Shown here: positions 51,828 to 60,889 of the stretch, in pieces
Layout: every line of letters starts with the position of its first letter
Numbering within the stretch: the first letter of the stretch is position 1
Source: Methylobacterium sp. J-078
GTDB lineage: Bacteria > Pseudomonadota > Alphaproteobacteria > Rhizobiales > Beijerinckiaceae
Assembly (NCBI RefSeq): GCF_022829285.1
Contig: NZ_JAKSYI010000141.1
Span: 203,468-267,467 of the forward strand
Reading direction: 5' to 3'
DNA length: 64,000 nucleotides
Program-made: the position numbers and the translations under genes
The notes under the pieces: generated by a model
Database searches by the model: none
What the model saw: the letters and a program-made list of their open reading frames with translations, nothing else
What the model was told of the DNA's origin: nothing

Positions 51828-52670
51828 TTGCTCAACCTCGGACACAACACAATCGAGCGCCTGGCTCGGTTCGGCTACGGCGCCCGCGGTCTCGTCTATT
51901 GCGTCATCGGCGGGCTCGCAGTGCTGGCCGCCATCGGTCGGGGCGGGCGGGCCGGCGACAGCGAGAGCGCGCTGCGCTGGGTCCTGGCCGGTCCGTTCGG
52001 CGCGGTCGTCGTCGGCCTGATCGCGCTGGGCCTCCTGGGCTTCGCCGTCTGGCGCTTCATCGAGAGCGTCACGGATGCCGACCGGCGCGGCACCTCGCTG
52101 AAAGGTGTGGTCGTCCGCCTCGCCCATCTCCTCAGCGCAGCGATCTATACCGGCCTCGCGATCACCGCCGCCAGCCTCGCTCTCGGGCTCGGACGCGGGG
52201 GCGGCGACGCGACCCAGGACTGGACGGCCTGGCTGCTCGCCAAACCCTTCGGCCTGTGGCTCGTCGGCCTGATCGGCCTCGGTGTGATGGGCGGCGGTGT
52301 CGCGTTCCTGGTGAAGGCGTTCAAGGGCGACGTCACCGACCGCCTCAAACTCGACGCCGACCGTTGCCGCTGGGCCAAGCCCGTCGGGCAGTTCGGCTAC
52401 GCCGCCCGCGGCATCGCCTTCCTGATCATCGGCGGATTCTTCATCGCGGCCGCCTGGTATCAGGCCTCCTCCGAGGTGAAGGGCTTGGCCGGCGCCTTCG
52501 CGGCCCTGCGTGCGCAGCCCTACGGCTGGGTGCTGCTCGGCATCGTGGCGGCGGGCCATTTCGCGTTCGGGGCCTTCGGTCTGATCCAGGCGCGATTCCG
52601 GCATATCGACGCGCCAGACATCGACCGGACCGACGACGCCGTCGCGGCGGCCCTGCGTGCGGTGCGCTGA
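51828..52670 (+). CDS. DUF1206 membrane protein
   Basis: 280 residues, six predicted membrane helices arranged as three DUF1206 repeats of two helices each. Each repeat carries a G-Y-x-A-R-G-like motif: FGYGARGLVYCVIGG, then FGYAARGIAFLIIGG later, with a degenerate middle copy (RLAHLLSAAIYTGL). Function unknown in the family. TTG start at 51828. Confidence 0.85.
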   Translation: MLNLGHNTIERLARFGYGARGLVYCVIGGLAVLAAIGRGGRAGDSESALRWVLAGPFGAVVVGLIALGLLGFAVWRFIESVTDADRRGTSLKGVVVRLAHLLSAAIYTGLAITAASLALGLGRGGGDATQDWTAWLLAKPFGLWLVGLIGLGVMGGGVAFLVKAFKGDVTDRLKLDADRCRWAKPVGQFGYAARGIAFLIIGGFFIAAAWYQASSEVKGLAGAFAALRAQPYGWVLLGIVAAGHFAFGAFGLIQARFRHIDAPDIDRTDDAVAAALRAVR

Positions 52671-52778
52671 CGCCACAAAGGAACAAAAGCGGATATCTGG
52701 CGATTGAGGCCCTGATCTCGGGTCCCGATACGGCGGTCGCTCGCCGCCGATGCCGGACCCGCAAGAGGGGCAGACACT

Positions 52779-53114
52779 ATGCAATTTCGCTCGAACATCC
52801 TGGCCGGCGGCCTCCTGGCGCTGAGCCTCGGCCTCGCCGCCGCGCCCGCTTTCGCACAGGGCATCTCCATCGGTCCCGGCGGCGTCCAGGTCGATCCCGG
52901 CTATCGTCGCGGCTACGACGACCGCGGCCCGCCGCGCAGCGAACTCACCCGGGGCGAAGCCGCCCGTATCGCCCGCCGCGAGGGCCTCGTGGACGTCGAC
53001 GGCGTCGACCGGCGCGGGCCGCGCCTGATCGTCCGTGGCTCCGACCGGCGCGGCGACGACATCACCGTCGTGCTCGACAGCCGCTCGGGCGACGTCCTCG
53101 ACGTGCGCCGCTGA
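52779..53114 (+). CDS. Secreted PepSY-like small protein
   Basis: 111 residues with a clear signal peptide (MQFRSNILAGGLLALSLGLAAAPAFAQG, cleavage after AFA). The mature part is Arg/Gly/Asp-rich and ends in a PepSY-like strand pattern (GEAARIARREGLVDVDGVDRRGPRLIVRGSDRRGDDITVVLDSRSGDVLDVRR, parts: AARIARREGLVDVDGV, VVLDSRSGDVLDV). PepSY domains often inhibit proteases or sense metal; role unknown here. Confidence 0.75.
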   Translation: MQFRSNILAGGLLALSLGLAAAPAFAQGISIGPGGVQVDPGYRRGYDDRGPPRSELTRGEAARIARREGLVDVDGVDRRGPRLIVRGSDRRGDDITVVLDSRSGDVLDVRR

Positions 53115-53139
53115 TCGCATCAGGCGCGATCGACCAACG

Positions 53140-53164
53140 GGCCCGGCCGTGCGCCGGGCCTTTT
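53140..53164 (+). terminator. Terminator after PepSY-like gene
   Basis: 8-bp stem GGCCCGGC/GCCGGGCC (53140-53147 and 53153-53160) followed by TTTT, 26 bases after the stop at 53114. Confidence 0.75.
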
Positions 53165-53169
53165 CGCGT

Positions 53170-54093
53170 TCAGGCCTGCCCAGCGGCGAAGCGGGTCAGG
53201 CCCGCGCGGGCGCCGGTCGCCGGCTCCCAGCCGAGGACCGGCAGTCCGTCCGCCCGCGCCACGAGGGGTGTGGAGAGCCGGGCAAAGGCCTCTTCGCGAC
53301 CTGCGAGGCGACAGGCGAGGCCGAGCAGGCCCTCGGGAAGCGGCAGCAGGCCGGGCCCGCGTCCGAGGCCGGCGCGGAGGGCTGCGATCATCTCCGGCAG
53401 GGTCAGGGCATCGGGCTCGGCGACGATGAGGGGCCGCCGCAGCGGACCCGGCGCCTCCAGAGCGGTCGCCACGGCGTCGGCGAGGCTCTCCACCGAGACC
53501 AGGGAGCGCCGGGCCGTGAGGGAGCCGAACGGCAGGGGCGCCGCAATGCGAGCCAGCTGCATCAGCGTCGCCATGTTGCCCTTCACGCCCGCGCCGTAGA
53601 CCAGGACCGGCCGGAGGGCGACCCAGTCGAGGCCGGTGCCGGCAAGGGCCTCCTCCGCGGCGAGCTTGGAGCGGCCATAGGGGTCGGTGGGCGCCGGCAC
53701 GTCCGATTCGGTGACGATGCCAGGGGCCGAGAGTCCGGTCTGCGCCCGGATCGAGGACAGGAACACGAAGCGTTGCACGCGCGCCCGCGCGGCGGCCTCC
53801 GCGAGGCGCAGGGTCGCCTCGGTGTTCGAGGCGCGGAAATCGTCCTCCGGCGTTCCCGACATCGCCAGGCCGAGGCCGGCGGAATGCACCACGGCGTCGA
53901 CGCCAGCGAGCGCCGCCGCCATGTTCATGGGCCGGATGAGGTCTCCCACAACAGCGCTGCTCGCGCCTTCCGGAACCTCGACGGGCCGGCGCAGCAGGAC
54001 GCGCACCCGGAAGCCGCGCCGCGACAGGCTTTGGAGGAGGTGCCGACCGATGAAGCCGGTGGCTCCGGTGAGTGCGATGAGCCGTCCACTCAA
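53170..54093 (-). CDS. NAD-dependent epimerase/dehydratase (extended SDR)
   Basis: 307 residues. Rossmann GATGFIGRHLLQSLSRRGF, SSIRAQTG with the catalytic Ser, and YGRSK containing the YxxxK dyad. Substrate is likely a nucleotide sugar or a related compound; the family is wide and no glycan genes are adjacent. 13 bp separate it from ridA on the same strand, so it is probably the last gene of a mltB-ridA-SDR transcript. Confidence 0.8.
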   Translation of the reverse strand: MSGRLIALTGATGFIGRHLLQSLSRRGFRVRVLLRRPVEVPEGASSAVVGDLIRPMNMAAALAGVDAVVHSAGLGLAMSGTPEDDFRASNTEATLRLAEAAARARVQRFVFLSSIRAQTGLSAPGIVTESDVPAPTDPYGRSKLAAEEALAGTGLDWVALRPVLVYGAGVKGNMATLMQLARIAAPLPFGSLTARRSLVSVESLADAVATALEAPGPLRRPLIVAEPDALTLPEMIAALRAGLGRGPGLLPLPEGLLGLACRLAGREEAFARLSTPLVARADGLPVLGWEPATGARAGLTRFAAGQA

Positions 54094-54106
54094 GTGCCGA
54101 GCCCTC

Positions 54107-54493
54107 CTATCTGCGTCTGGCCGTGACCTCGATCTCGACCTTCATCTCGGGGCGCAGCAGCCCGGCGACGATGACGAGGGTCGCGGCCGGTCGGATTTCG
54201 GCCAGCACTTGCCCGCCGATGCCGAGCACTGCTTCGGCTTCCGCCCGGTCCGTGACGTAGGTGGTCACGCGCACGATGTCCGCGAGGCCGGCGCCGGCCT
54301 CGGCCAGCACGCCCGCGATGGTGCGCCAGCAGGCTTCCGCCTGGTCGGCGGCCGCCTCCGGCATCGTCATCGTGGCGTAATCGTAGCCCGTGGTGCCGGC
54401 CACGAACACGAAGCCGTCCTGCACTACGGCGCGGGAATAGCCGTAGGCCGCTTCGAAGGGCGAGCCGGAGCCGATGAGCCGGCGCGTGCTCAT
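54107..54493 (-). CDS. RidA-family deaminase
   Basis: Removes reactive enamine/imine intermediates such as 2-aminoacrylate in classical RidA. 128 residues. The family core is seen (FVFVAGTTGYDY, then ADQAEACWRTIAGVLAEAGAGLADIVRVTTYVTDR and PAATLVIVAGLLRPEMKVEIEVTA); the catalytic Arg of archetypal RidA is conserved in context as RPAATLV. ATG overlaps the mltB stop (ATGA). Confidence 0.88.
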   Translation of the reverse strand: MSTRRLIGSGSPFEAAYGYSRAVVQDGFVFVAGTTGYDYATMTMPEAAADQAEACWRTIAGVLAEAGAGLADIVRVTTYVTDRAEAEAVLGIGGQVLAEIRPAATLVIVAGLLRPEMKVEIEVTARRR

Positions 54494-55695
54494 CCCCGCC
54501 GCAGAGCTTCGAGCACCTTGGCGCCGGGGCGCCCGGTGGCCGGCATGCCGAGGCTGCGCTCGACCTCCTTGATCGCGTCGCGGGTCTTCGAACCGACCTT
54601 GCCGTCCGGCTCGCCGACGTCGAAGCCGCGCTTGGTCAGGCGGGCCTGGAGGTCGCGGCGCTCGGCCCGCGACAGGGGCGGATCGTCGGTGGGCCACTCG
54701 GCCTGGATGCCACCGCGCCCGCGCAGGCGATCGGACAGAACCGCAATGGCGAGCCCGTAGGATTCGGCGGCGTTGTAGGAGTAGAGCGCGTCGAAGTTCT
54801 TCGTCACCAGGAAGGCCGGGCCGTCGATGCCGGCGGGCAGCAGGATGCCGGCCGGTCCCTCGCCCGAGAGCGGACGGCCGTCGATGCGGGTGACGCCGAG
54901 GGAAGCCCAGTGGGCGATCGCCTTCTTGTTCTTGCGCCCGGCGGACCCGGCTGGGAAGCCGCGCGGGACCTTGACCTCGTAGCCCCAGGGCTGGCCGTTG
55001 TTCCACTTCGCGACCCGCAGGAAGTTGGCCGTGGAGGCGACCGCGTCGGGGACCGAATCGACCAGGTCGCGGCGGCCGTCGCCGTCGCCGTCCACGGCGA
55101 GGCGCTGGTAGGTGGTCGGCATGAACTGGGTCTGCCCGAAGGCGCCGGCCCAGGAGCCGTTGAGGCGGGACGGATCGATGTCGCCGCGCTCGATGATCTT
55201 CAGGGTGGCCATCAACTCGCCCTTGAAGAAATCCTTCCGGCGATGGTTGGCGCAGATCAGGGTGGCGAAGGACTGCACCAGCGGCATCTTGCCGAGGTTC
55301 TTGCCGAAGTTCGATTCGACGCCCCAGACCGCCGCGATGGTGTGGCGGTCGACGCCGTAGCGGGCCTCGGCATTGGCGAGCGCCTGCGCGTGCTGGCGCA
55401 TGGCGGCCTTGCCGTCGTCCACACGCTCCTCGTCCACGAGGGCGGCCATGTAGTCCCAGATCGGGGTCTTGAACTCAGGCTGGGCCTGGGAAAGTTCGAT
55501 CACCTTCTCGTCGTAGGCGATGCCGGCCGTCGCGGACCGGAAGGTCTGGGCCGAGATGCCCTGCGCGGCGGCTTGGGCCTGCAAGCCTGCGAGGCAGTCC
55601 TGGAAATCGGCGCGGGCGGGCGCGGAGAGCGTCAGGAGGGTCGCGGCTATCCCGAGGGAGAGGGTCGCCGTCTTGCCCGGTCGGCCGAATGCCAT
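54490..55695 (-). CDS. mltB: Lytic murein transglycosylase MltB-like, with peptidoglycan-binding domain
   Basis: Cleaves peptidoglycan glycan strands non-hydrolytically. 401 residues from the ATG at 55695 (a GGAG lies seven bases before; a TTG start at 55710 is in frame). Signal peptide ending near SAPARA. Catalytic Glu in AVWGVESNFGKNLG; GAFGQTQFMPTTYQ, DGDGDGRRDLVDSVPDAVASTANFL are typical. The C-terminal 70 residues form a PG_binding_1 domain (LQARLTKRGFDVGEPDGKVGSKTRDAIKEVERS). Translationally coupled to ridA. Confidence 0.94.
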   Translation of the reverse strand: MAFGRPGKTATLSLGIAATLLTLSAPARADFQDCLAGLQAQAAAQGISAQTFRSATAGIAYDEKVIELSQAQPEFKTPIWDYMAALVDEERVDDGKAAMRQHAQALANAEARYGVDRHTIAAVWGVESNFGKNLGKMPLVQSFATLICANHRRKDFFKGELMATLKIIERGDIDPSRLNGSWAGAFGQTQFMPTTYQRLAVDGDGDGRRDLVDSVPDAVASTANFLRVAKWNNGQPWGYEVKVPRGFPAGSAGRKNKKAIAHWASLGVTRIDGRPLSGEGPAGILLPAGIDGPAFLVTKNFDALYSYNAAESYGLAIAVLSDRLRGRGGIQAEWPTDDPPLSRAERRDLQARLTKRGFDVGEPDGKVGSKTRDAIKEVERSLGMPATGRPGAKVLEALRRG

Positions 55696-55980
55696 CGTGA
55701 TCTCCGCCAATGCGTTCGCCAGGAATGTGAGCGCCGATTCAGGCGATACCAGGGTTAACGAACGGTTGAGCGTGGGGCGAAATGATCGGAGCTGCCCGCC
55801 TCGCCCCTGTCGGCCGGAGGCGGGGGGACCTTCAGATGGTGTTGGATCTCACACGGTCGGCGGCTCTGGATTCCGGGATCGCCCGTGGCGACCCGGAATG
55901 ACGATGCGTCGGCCTATGCCATCGCCCGGCCGCAAGGCGGGGGAGGGCCCCGTCACGGGTCCGCCCGAGGCTGGCAGCGG

Positions 55981-56583
55981 TCAGGCGAAGCCGCGCGCGG
56001 CCAGCTTCTCTTCGTAGGCATCGATCTTTGGGGCCCGCATCAGCGTCAGGCCGATCTCGTCGAGGCCGTTGAGGAGGCTCTCCTTGCGGCCCGGATCGAT
56101 GTCGAAGTGCAGGGTGCCGCCGTCCGGTCCCTTGATGGTCTGGGCCTCGAGGTCCACCGACAGGGTGGCGTTCGAGCCCCGCTCGGCATCCTCGAACAGC
56201 TTCTCCAGGTCCTCGGGCGAGACCGTGATCGCCAGGATGCCGTTCTTGGCGCAGTTGTTGAAGAAGATGTCGGCGAAGCTCGTGGAGATCACGCAGCGGA
56301 TTCCGAAATCCGTGAGCGCCCAGGGCGCGTGCTCGCGGGACGAGCCGCAGCCGAAATTGTCGCCGACGACGAGGATACGGGCGTTGCGGTAGGCCGGCTT
56401 GTTGAGGACGAAGTCGGGGTTCTCCGAGCCGTCGTCGCGGTAGCGCATCTCGGAGAACAGGCCCTTGCCGAGGCCGGTGCGCTTGATCGTCTTGAGATAC
56501 TGTTTCGGGATGATCCGGTCGGTGTCGACGTTGATGATCCGCATGGGCGCCGCGACGCCCTCCAGGGTGGTGAACTTGTCCAT
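55981..56583 (-). CDS. leuD: 3-isopropylmalate dehydratase small subunit
   Basis: With LeuC isomerises 2-isopropylmalate to 3-isopropylmalate in leucine synthesis. 200 residues from MDKFTTLEGVA at 56583, the usual start, with NVDTDRIIPKQYLKTIKRTGLGKGLFSEMRY and VVGDNFGCGSSREHAPWAL. The large subunit LeuC is not in the window. Preceded by 270 bp of non-coding sequence on the mltB side (no feature seen). Confidence 0.96.
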   Translation of the reverse strand: MDKFTTLEGVAAPMRIINVDTDRIIPKQYLKTIKRTGLGKGLFSEMRYRDDGSENPDFVLNKPAYRNARILVVGDNFGCGSSREHAPWALTDFGIRCVISTSFADIFFNNCAKNGILAITVSPEDLEKLFEDAERGSNATLSVDLEAQTIKGPDGGTLHFDIDPGRKESLLNGLDEIGLTLMRAPKIDAYEEKLAARGFA

Positions 56584-56756
56584 GATGCCGGTCGCCGTGG
56601 TCTCGCGATGCGCGCCCGGCCCGTCCGGGGATGGGGCGGGGCGCGCTTGAAGAGACATCTAACAGCCGGGGGGCGCTACCGAAAGGCGGTGCCCCACGTC
56701 TCGCGATCGTCGCGCATCGCGCCTATGCTCACGGGAACGGACGTACGGGGGCAGCG

Positions 56757-56924
56757 ATGGCCGAGACCACGAACCAGTTCAAGAAGGCGCCCAAGCGCAA
56801 GAAGGAGAAGGCCCGCTCGGTGACGGTGTCACCGGAGATGCGTCAGGCCTACGCGGACCTGATCAAGCAGAAGGAAGAGCGCGAGGAATACGCAAAGCAC
56901 CTGCCCTCCGAGAAGGGCAGGTGA
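56757..56924 (+). CDS. Small basic hypothetical protein, 55 aa
   Basis: Begins MAETTNQFKKAPKRKKEKARS and ends KEEREEYAKHLPSEKGR. Strongly charged, predicted helical, with a Lys/Arg-rich N terminus that could bind nucleic acid. GCAGCG precedes the ATG. Convergent with ccr (29 bp apart) and divergent from leuD. Function not recognised. Confidence 0.6.
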   Translation: MAETTNQFKKAPKRKKEKARSVTVSPEMRQAYADLIKQKEEREEYAKHLPSEKGR

Positions 56925-56953
56925 TTGGAGCGTTCCGGTAAGGCGCTGAAAGC

Positions 56954-58231
<1,278 letters not shown>

Positions 58232-58754
58232 CTTGGCTCTCCCCGTTACTTCTTGTGCTGCCCGCTATATCGGCGAACCCGGAGCCCTCCAAGACCCCGA
58301 ACGGCCAAGAATCTTTTTGGTGCCGGATAAGAAAGATTACGATCCACACCAAGATGGCATCGTCCGCGCCGACGCCTTTCTGTATTCAATATTATCGTGG
58401 TGCGACGGGCCTTTAGCGGTCCTGCTGGACTGGACTGACCGGCCTCGGTCGGGCAGGTGCCGATACCCGGGCTCTTCGCGGCGCCCCGGCGGGGAAGAGG
58501 GCTCGCCTTGTACCAATGTCCAATCCTGCATTCCGGGGGGCTCGCCGGAATCGGGTGGTCACGCAACCCGGGGCGATGCGATCGCCCAAACGTGTGCCAC
58601 GCGGTCCGAAGCTTCCGCACCGAGCCCACGCGGGATGGCCCTTGGTGCTGATGACGCGGCGAACGGCCTTCGCTAGGGTGCGCGGCAAGTGGTCGACGGC
58701 AGTCAAATGCAATTTGAGATCACATCAAATTCAGTCTTGAGGGAGTGTTCCGGG
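58232..58754. other. Divergent regulatory region ccr/ecm
   Basis: 523 bp without a gene. It is more A/T-rich near 58310-58400 than its surroundings, where the ccr promoter candidate lies. Half-sites near ecm are listed separately. No transcription-factor gene lies inside. Confidence 0.6.
58703..58731. promoter_or_regulatory. Triple TCAAAT/ATTTGA half-sites upstream of ecm
   Basis: TCAAAT (58703-58708), ATTTGA (58712-58717) and TCAAAT (58725-58730) form two overlapping inverted repeats: one with a 3-bp GCA spacer and one, AATTTGA-gatcaca-TCAAATT, perfect over seven bases with a 7-bp spacer. It is 24 to 52 bp before the ecm start. This looks like the operator of a dimeric regulator. An ecm/ccr regulator of the TetR type (CcrR) is known in methylotrophs, but its exact site sequence could not be compared. 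Confidence 0.5.
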
Positions 58755-60821
58755 ATGAGCGGACAGGCAGCGGTCGCCGAGACCAAGCGCGACAAGCCGT
58801 GGATCATCCGCACCTATGCGGGCCATTCCAATGCCAAGGAGTCGAACGCGCTCTACCGGGGCAACCTCGCCAAGGGGCAGACCGGCCTCTCGGTGGCCTT
58901 CGACCTGCCGACCCAGACCGGCTACGACCCCGATCACGAGTTGGCGCGCGGCGAGGTCGGCAAGGTCGGCGTCTCGATCGCGCATCTGGGCGACATGCGG
59001 ACCCTGTTCGACCAGATTCCGCTCCAGCAGATGAACACCTCGATGACGATCAACGCCACGGCGCCGTGGCTGCTGTCGCTCTACCTCGCGGTGGCCGAAG
59101 AGCAGGGCGCGCCGTTCGCCGGGCTCCAGGGCACCACCCAGAACGACATCATCAAGGAATACCTCTCGCGCGGCACCTACGTCTTCCCGCCCGCGCCCTC
59201 CCTGCGGCTGACCAAGGACGTGATCCTGTTCACGACCAAGGAAGTGCCGAAGTGGAACCCGATGAACGTCTGCTCCTACCACCTGCAGGAGGCCGGGGCG
59301 ACGCCGGTGCAGGAGCTGTCCTACGCGCTCGCCATCGCCATCGCGGTGCTCGACACCGTGCGCGACGACCCCGACTTCGACGAGGCGAGCTTTGCCGACG
59401 TGTTCAGCCGGATCTCGTTCTTCGTGAACGCAGGCATGCGGTTCGTCACCGAGATCTGCAAGATGCGGGCGTTCTCCGAACTCTGGGACGAGATCGCCCA
59501 GGAGCGCTACGGCATCACCGACCCGAAGAAGCGCATCTTCCGCTATGGCGTTCAGGTGAACTCCCTCGGACTGACGGAACAGCAGCCCGAGAACAACGTC
59601 CACCGTATCCTCATCGAGATGCTGGCCGTTACGCTCTCCAAGCGTGCCCGGGCGCGGGCCGTGCAGTTGCCGGCATGGAACGAGGCGCTCGGCCTGCCCC
59701 GTCCCTGGGACCAGCAATGGTCCATGCGCATGCAGCAGATCCTCGCCTTCGAGACCGACCTCCTCGAATACGACGACATCTTCGACGGCTCGAAGGTCAT
59801 CGACGCCAAGGTCGAGGCGCTGAAGGCCGAGACCCGCAAGGCCCTGGAGGAGATCGGCGGCATCGGCGGCGCCGTGGCGGCGGTGGAGACCGGCGCCCTG
59901 AAGCGCGCCCTCGTGGAATCCAACGCCAAGCGCATCTCGGCGATCGAGACCGGCGATCAGGTCGTGGTCGGCGTCAACAAGTTCCAGGCTGGCGAGCCCT
60001 CGCCCCTCACCGCCGGCGAGGGCGCGATCTTCACGGTCTCCGAGACGGTCGAGATGGAGGCCGAGCAGCGCATCCGCGAATGGCGTTCCAAGCGCGACGG
60101 CAAGACTGTGGAGAAAGCCCTCGACGACCTCGAGGCCGCGGCGCGTTCGGGTGCCAACATCATGCCGGTCTCGATCGCGGCGGCGAAGGCCGGCGTGACG
60201 ACCGGCGAGTGGGGTGGCCGCCTGCGCCAGGTCTTCGGCGAGTACCGCGCGCCCACCGGCGTCACCCTGGAGACGATCTCCTCGGGGGCGGCCCAGGATG
60301 CCAAGCTTCTCATCGCGGATCTCGGCGAGCGCCTCGGCGAGACCCCGAAGCTCGTCGTCGGCAAGCCCGGCCTCGACGGTCACTCCAACGGCGCCGAGCA
60401 GATCGCGCTGCGCGCCCGCGACGTCGGCTTCGACGTGACCTACGACGGCATTCGCCAGACTCCGGCGGAGATCGTCGCCAAGGCCAAGTCCACCGGCGCC
60501 CACGTGGTCGGCCTGTCGATCCTCTCGGGCAGCCACGTGCCGCTGGTGCGCGACGTCCGGGCGAAGATGCGCGAGGCGGGCCTCGACCACATCCCCCTCG
60601 TGGTCGGCGGCATCATCTCGCCGGATGACGAACTCGTGCTCAAGAACATGGGCGTCACGGCGGTCTACACCCCGAAGGACTACGTTCTCGACACCATCAT
60701 GGTGGGCATCGCCAAGGTGGTGGAGCGCGCCCTCGACAAGCGTGCCGCCGAGCAGGCCGACGCGAAGGCCGGCATCGCGGGGGCGACCCCGCGCGGCGAC
60801 ACGGCCGAGCGGGTGTTCTGA
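58755..60821 (+). CDS. ecm: (2R)-ethylmalonyl-CoA mutase
   Basis: B12-dependent mutase converting (2R)-ethylmalonyl-CoA to (2S)-methylsuccinyl-CoA, the step after ccr. 688 residues. Substrate TIM-barrel domain (IIRTYAGHSNAKESNALYRGNLAKGQTGLSVAFDLPTQTGYD) and a C-terminal cobalamin domain with GKPGLDGHSNGAEQ, where DxHxxG holds the cobalt-ligating His, then VVGGIISPDDEL. The ATG at 58755 fits the family start; an in-frame upstream start at 58689 would cover the palindromes. Members of this family are easily confused with methylmalonyl-CoA mutase; ccr alongside settles the call. Confidence 0.94.
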   Translation: MSGQAAVAETKRDKPWIIRTYAGHSNAKESNALYRGNLAKGQTGLSVAFDLPTQTGYDPDHELARGEVGKVGVSIAHLGDMRTLFDQIPLQQMNTSMTINATAPWLLSLYLAVAEEQGAPFAGLQGTTQNDIIKEYLSRGTYVFPPAPSLRLTKDVILFTTKEVPKWNPMNVCSYHLQEAGATPVQELSYALAIAIAVLDTVRDDPDFDEASFADVFSRISFFVNAGMRFVTEICKMRAFSELWDEIAQERYGITDPKKRIFRYGVQVNSLGLTEQQPENNVHRILIEMLAVTLSKRARARAVQLPAWNEALGLPRPWDQQWSMRMQQILAFETDLLEYDDIFDGSKVIDAKVEALKAETRKALEEIGGIGGAVAAVETGALKRALVESNAKRISAIETGDQVVVGVNKFQAGEPSPLTAGEGAIFTVSETVEMEAEQRIREWRSKRDGKTVEKALDDLEAAARSGANIMPVSIAAAKAGVTTGEWGGRLRQVFGEYRAPTGVTLETISSGAAQDAKLLIADLGERLGETPKLVVGKPGLDGHSNGAEQIALRARDVGFDVTYDGIRQTPAEIVAKAKSTGAHVVGLSILSGSHVPLVRDVRAKMREAGLDHIPLVVGGIISPDDELVLKNMGVTAVYTPKDYVLDTIMVGIAKVVERALDKRAAEQADAKAGIAGATPRGDTAERVF

Positions 60822-60834
60822 CGCCGTAAGCCGG

Positions 60835-60875
60835 CCTCACATCCGACCGCCCGCTGTGCGGCGTCGGATGTGAGG
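60835..60875. terminator. Bidirectional hairpin between ecm and glcB
   Basis: 13-bp perfect arms CCTCACATCCGAC (60835-60847) and GTCGGATGTGAGG (60863-60875) in the convergent gap. No T-run on either side, so it may be a shared stem that blocks readthrough. Confidence 0.55.
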
Positions 60876-60889
60876 CGGGGGCGCTTGGA

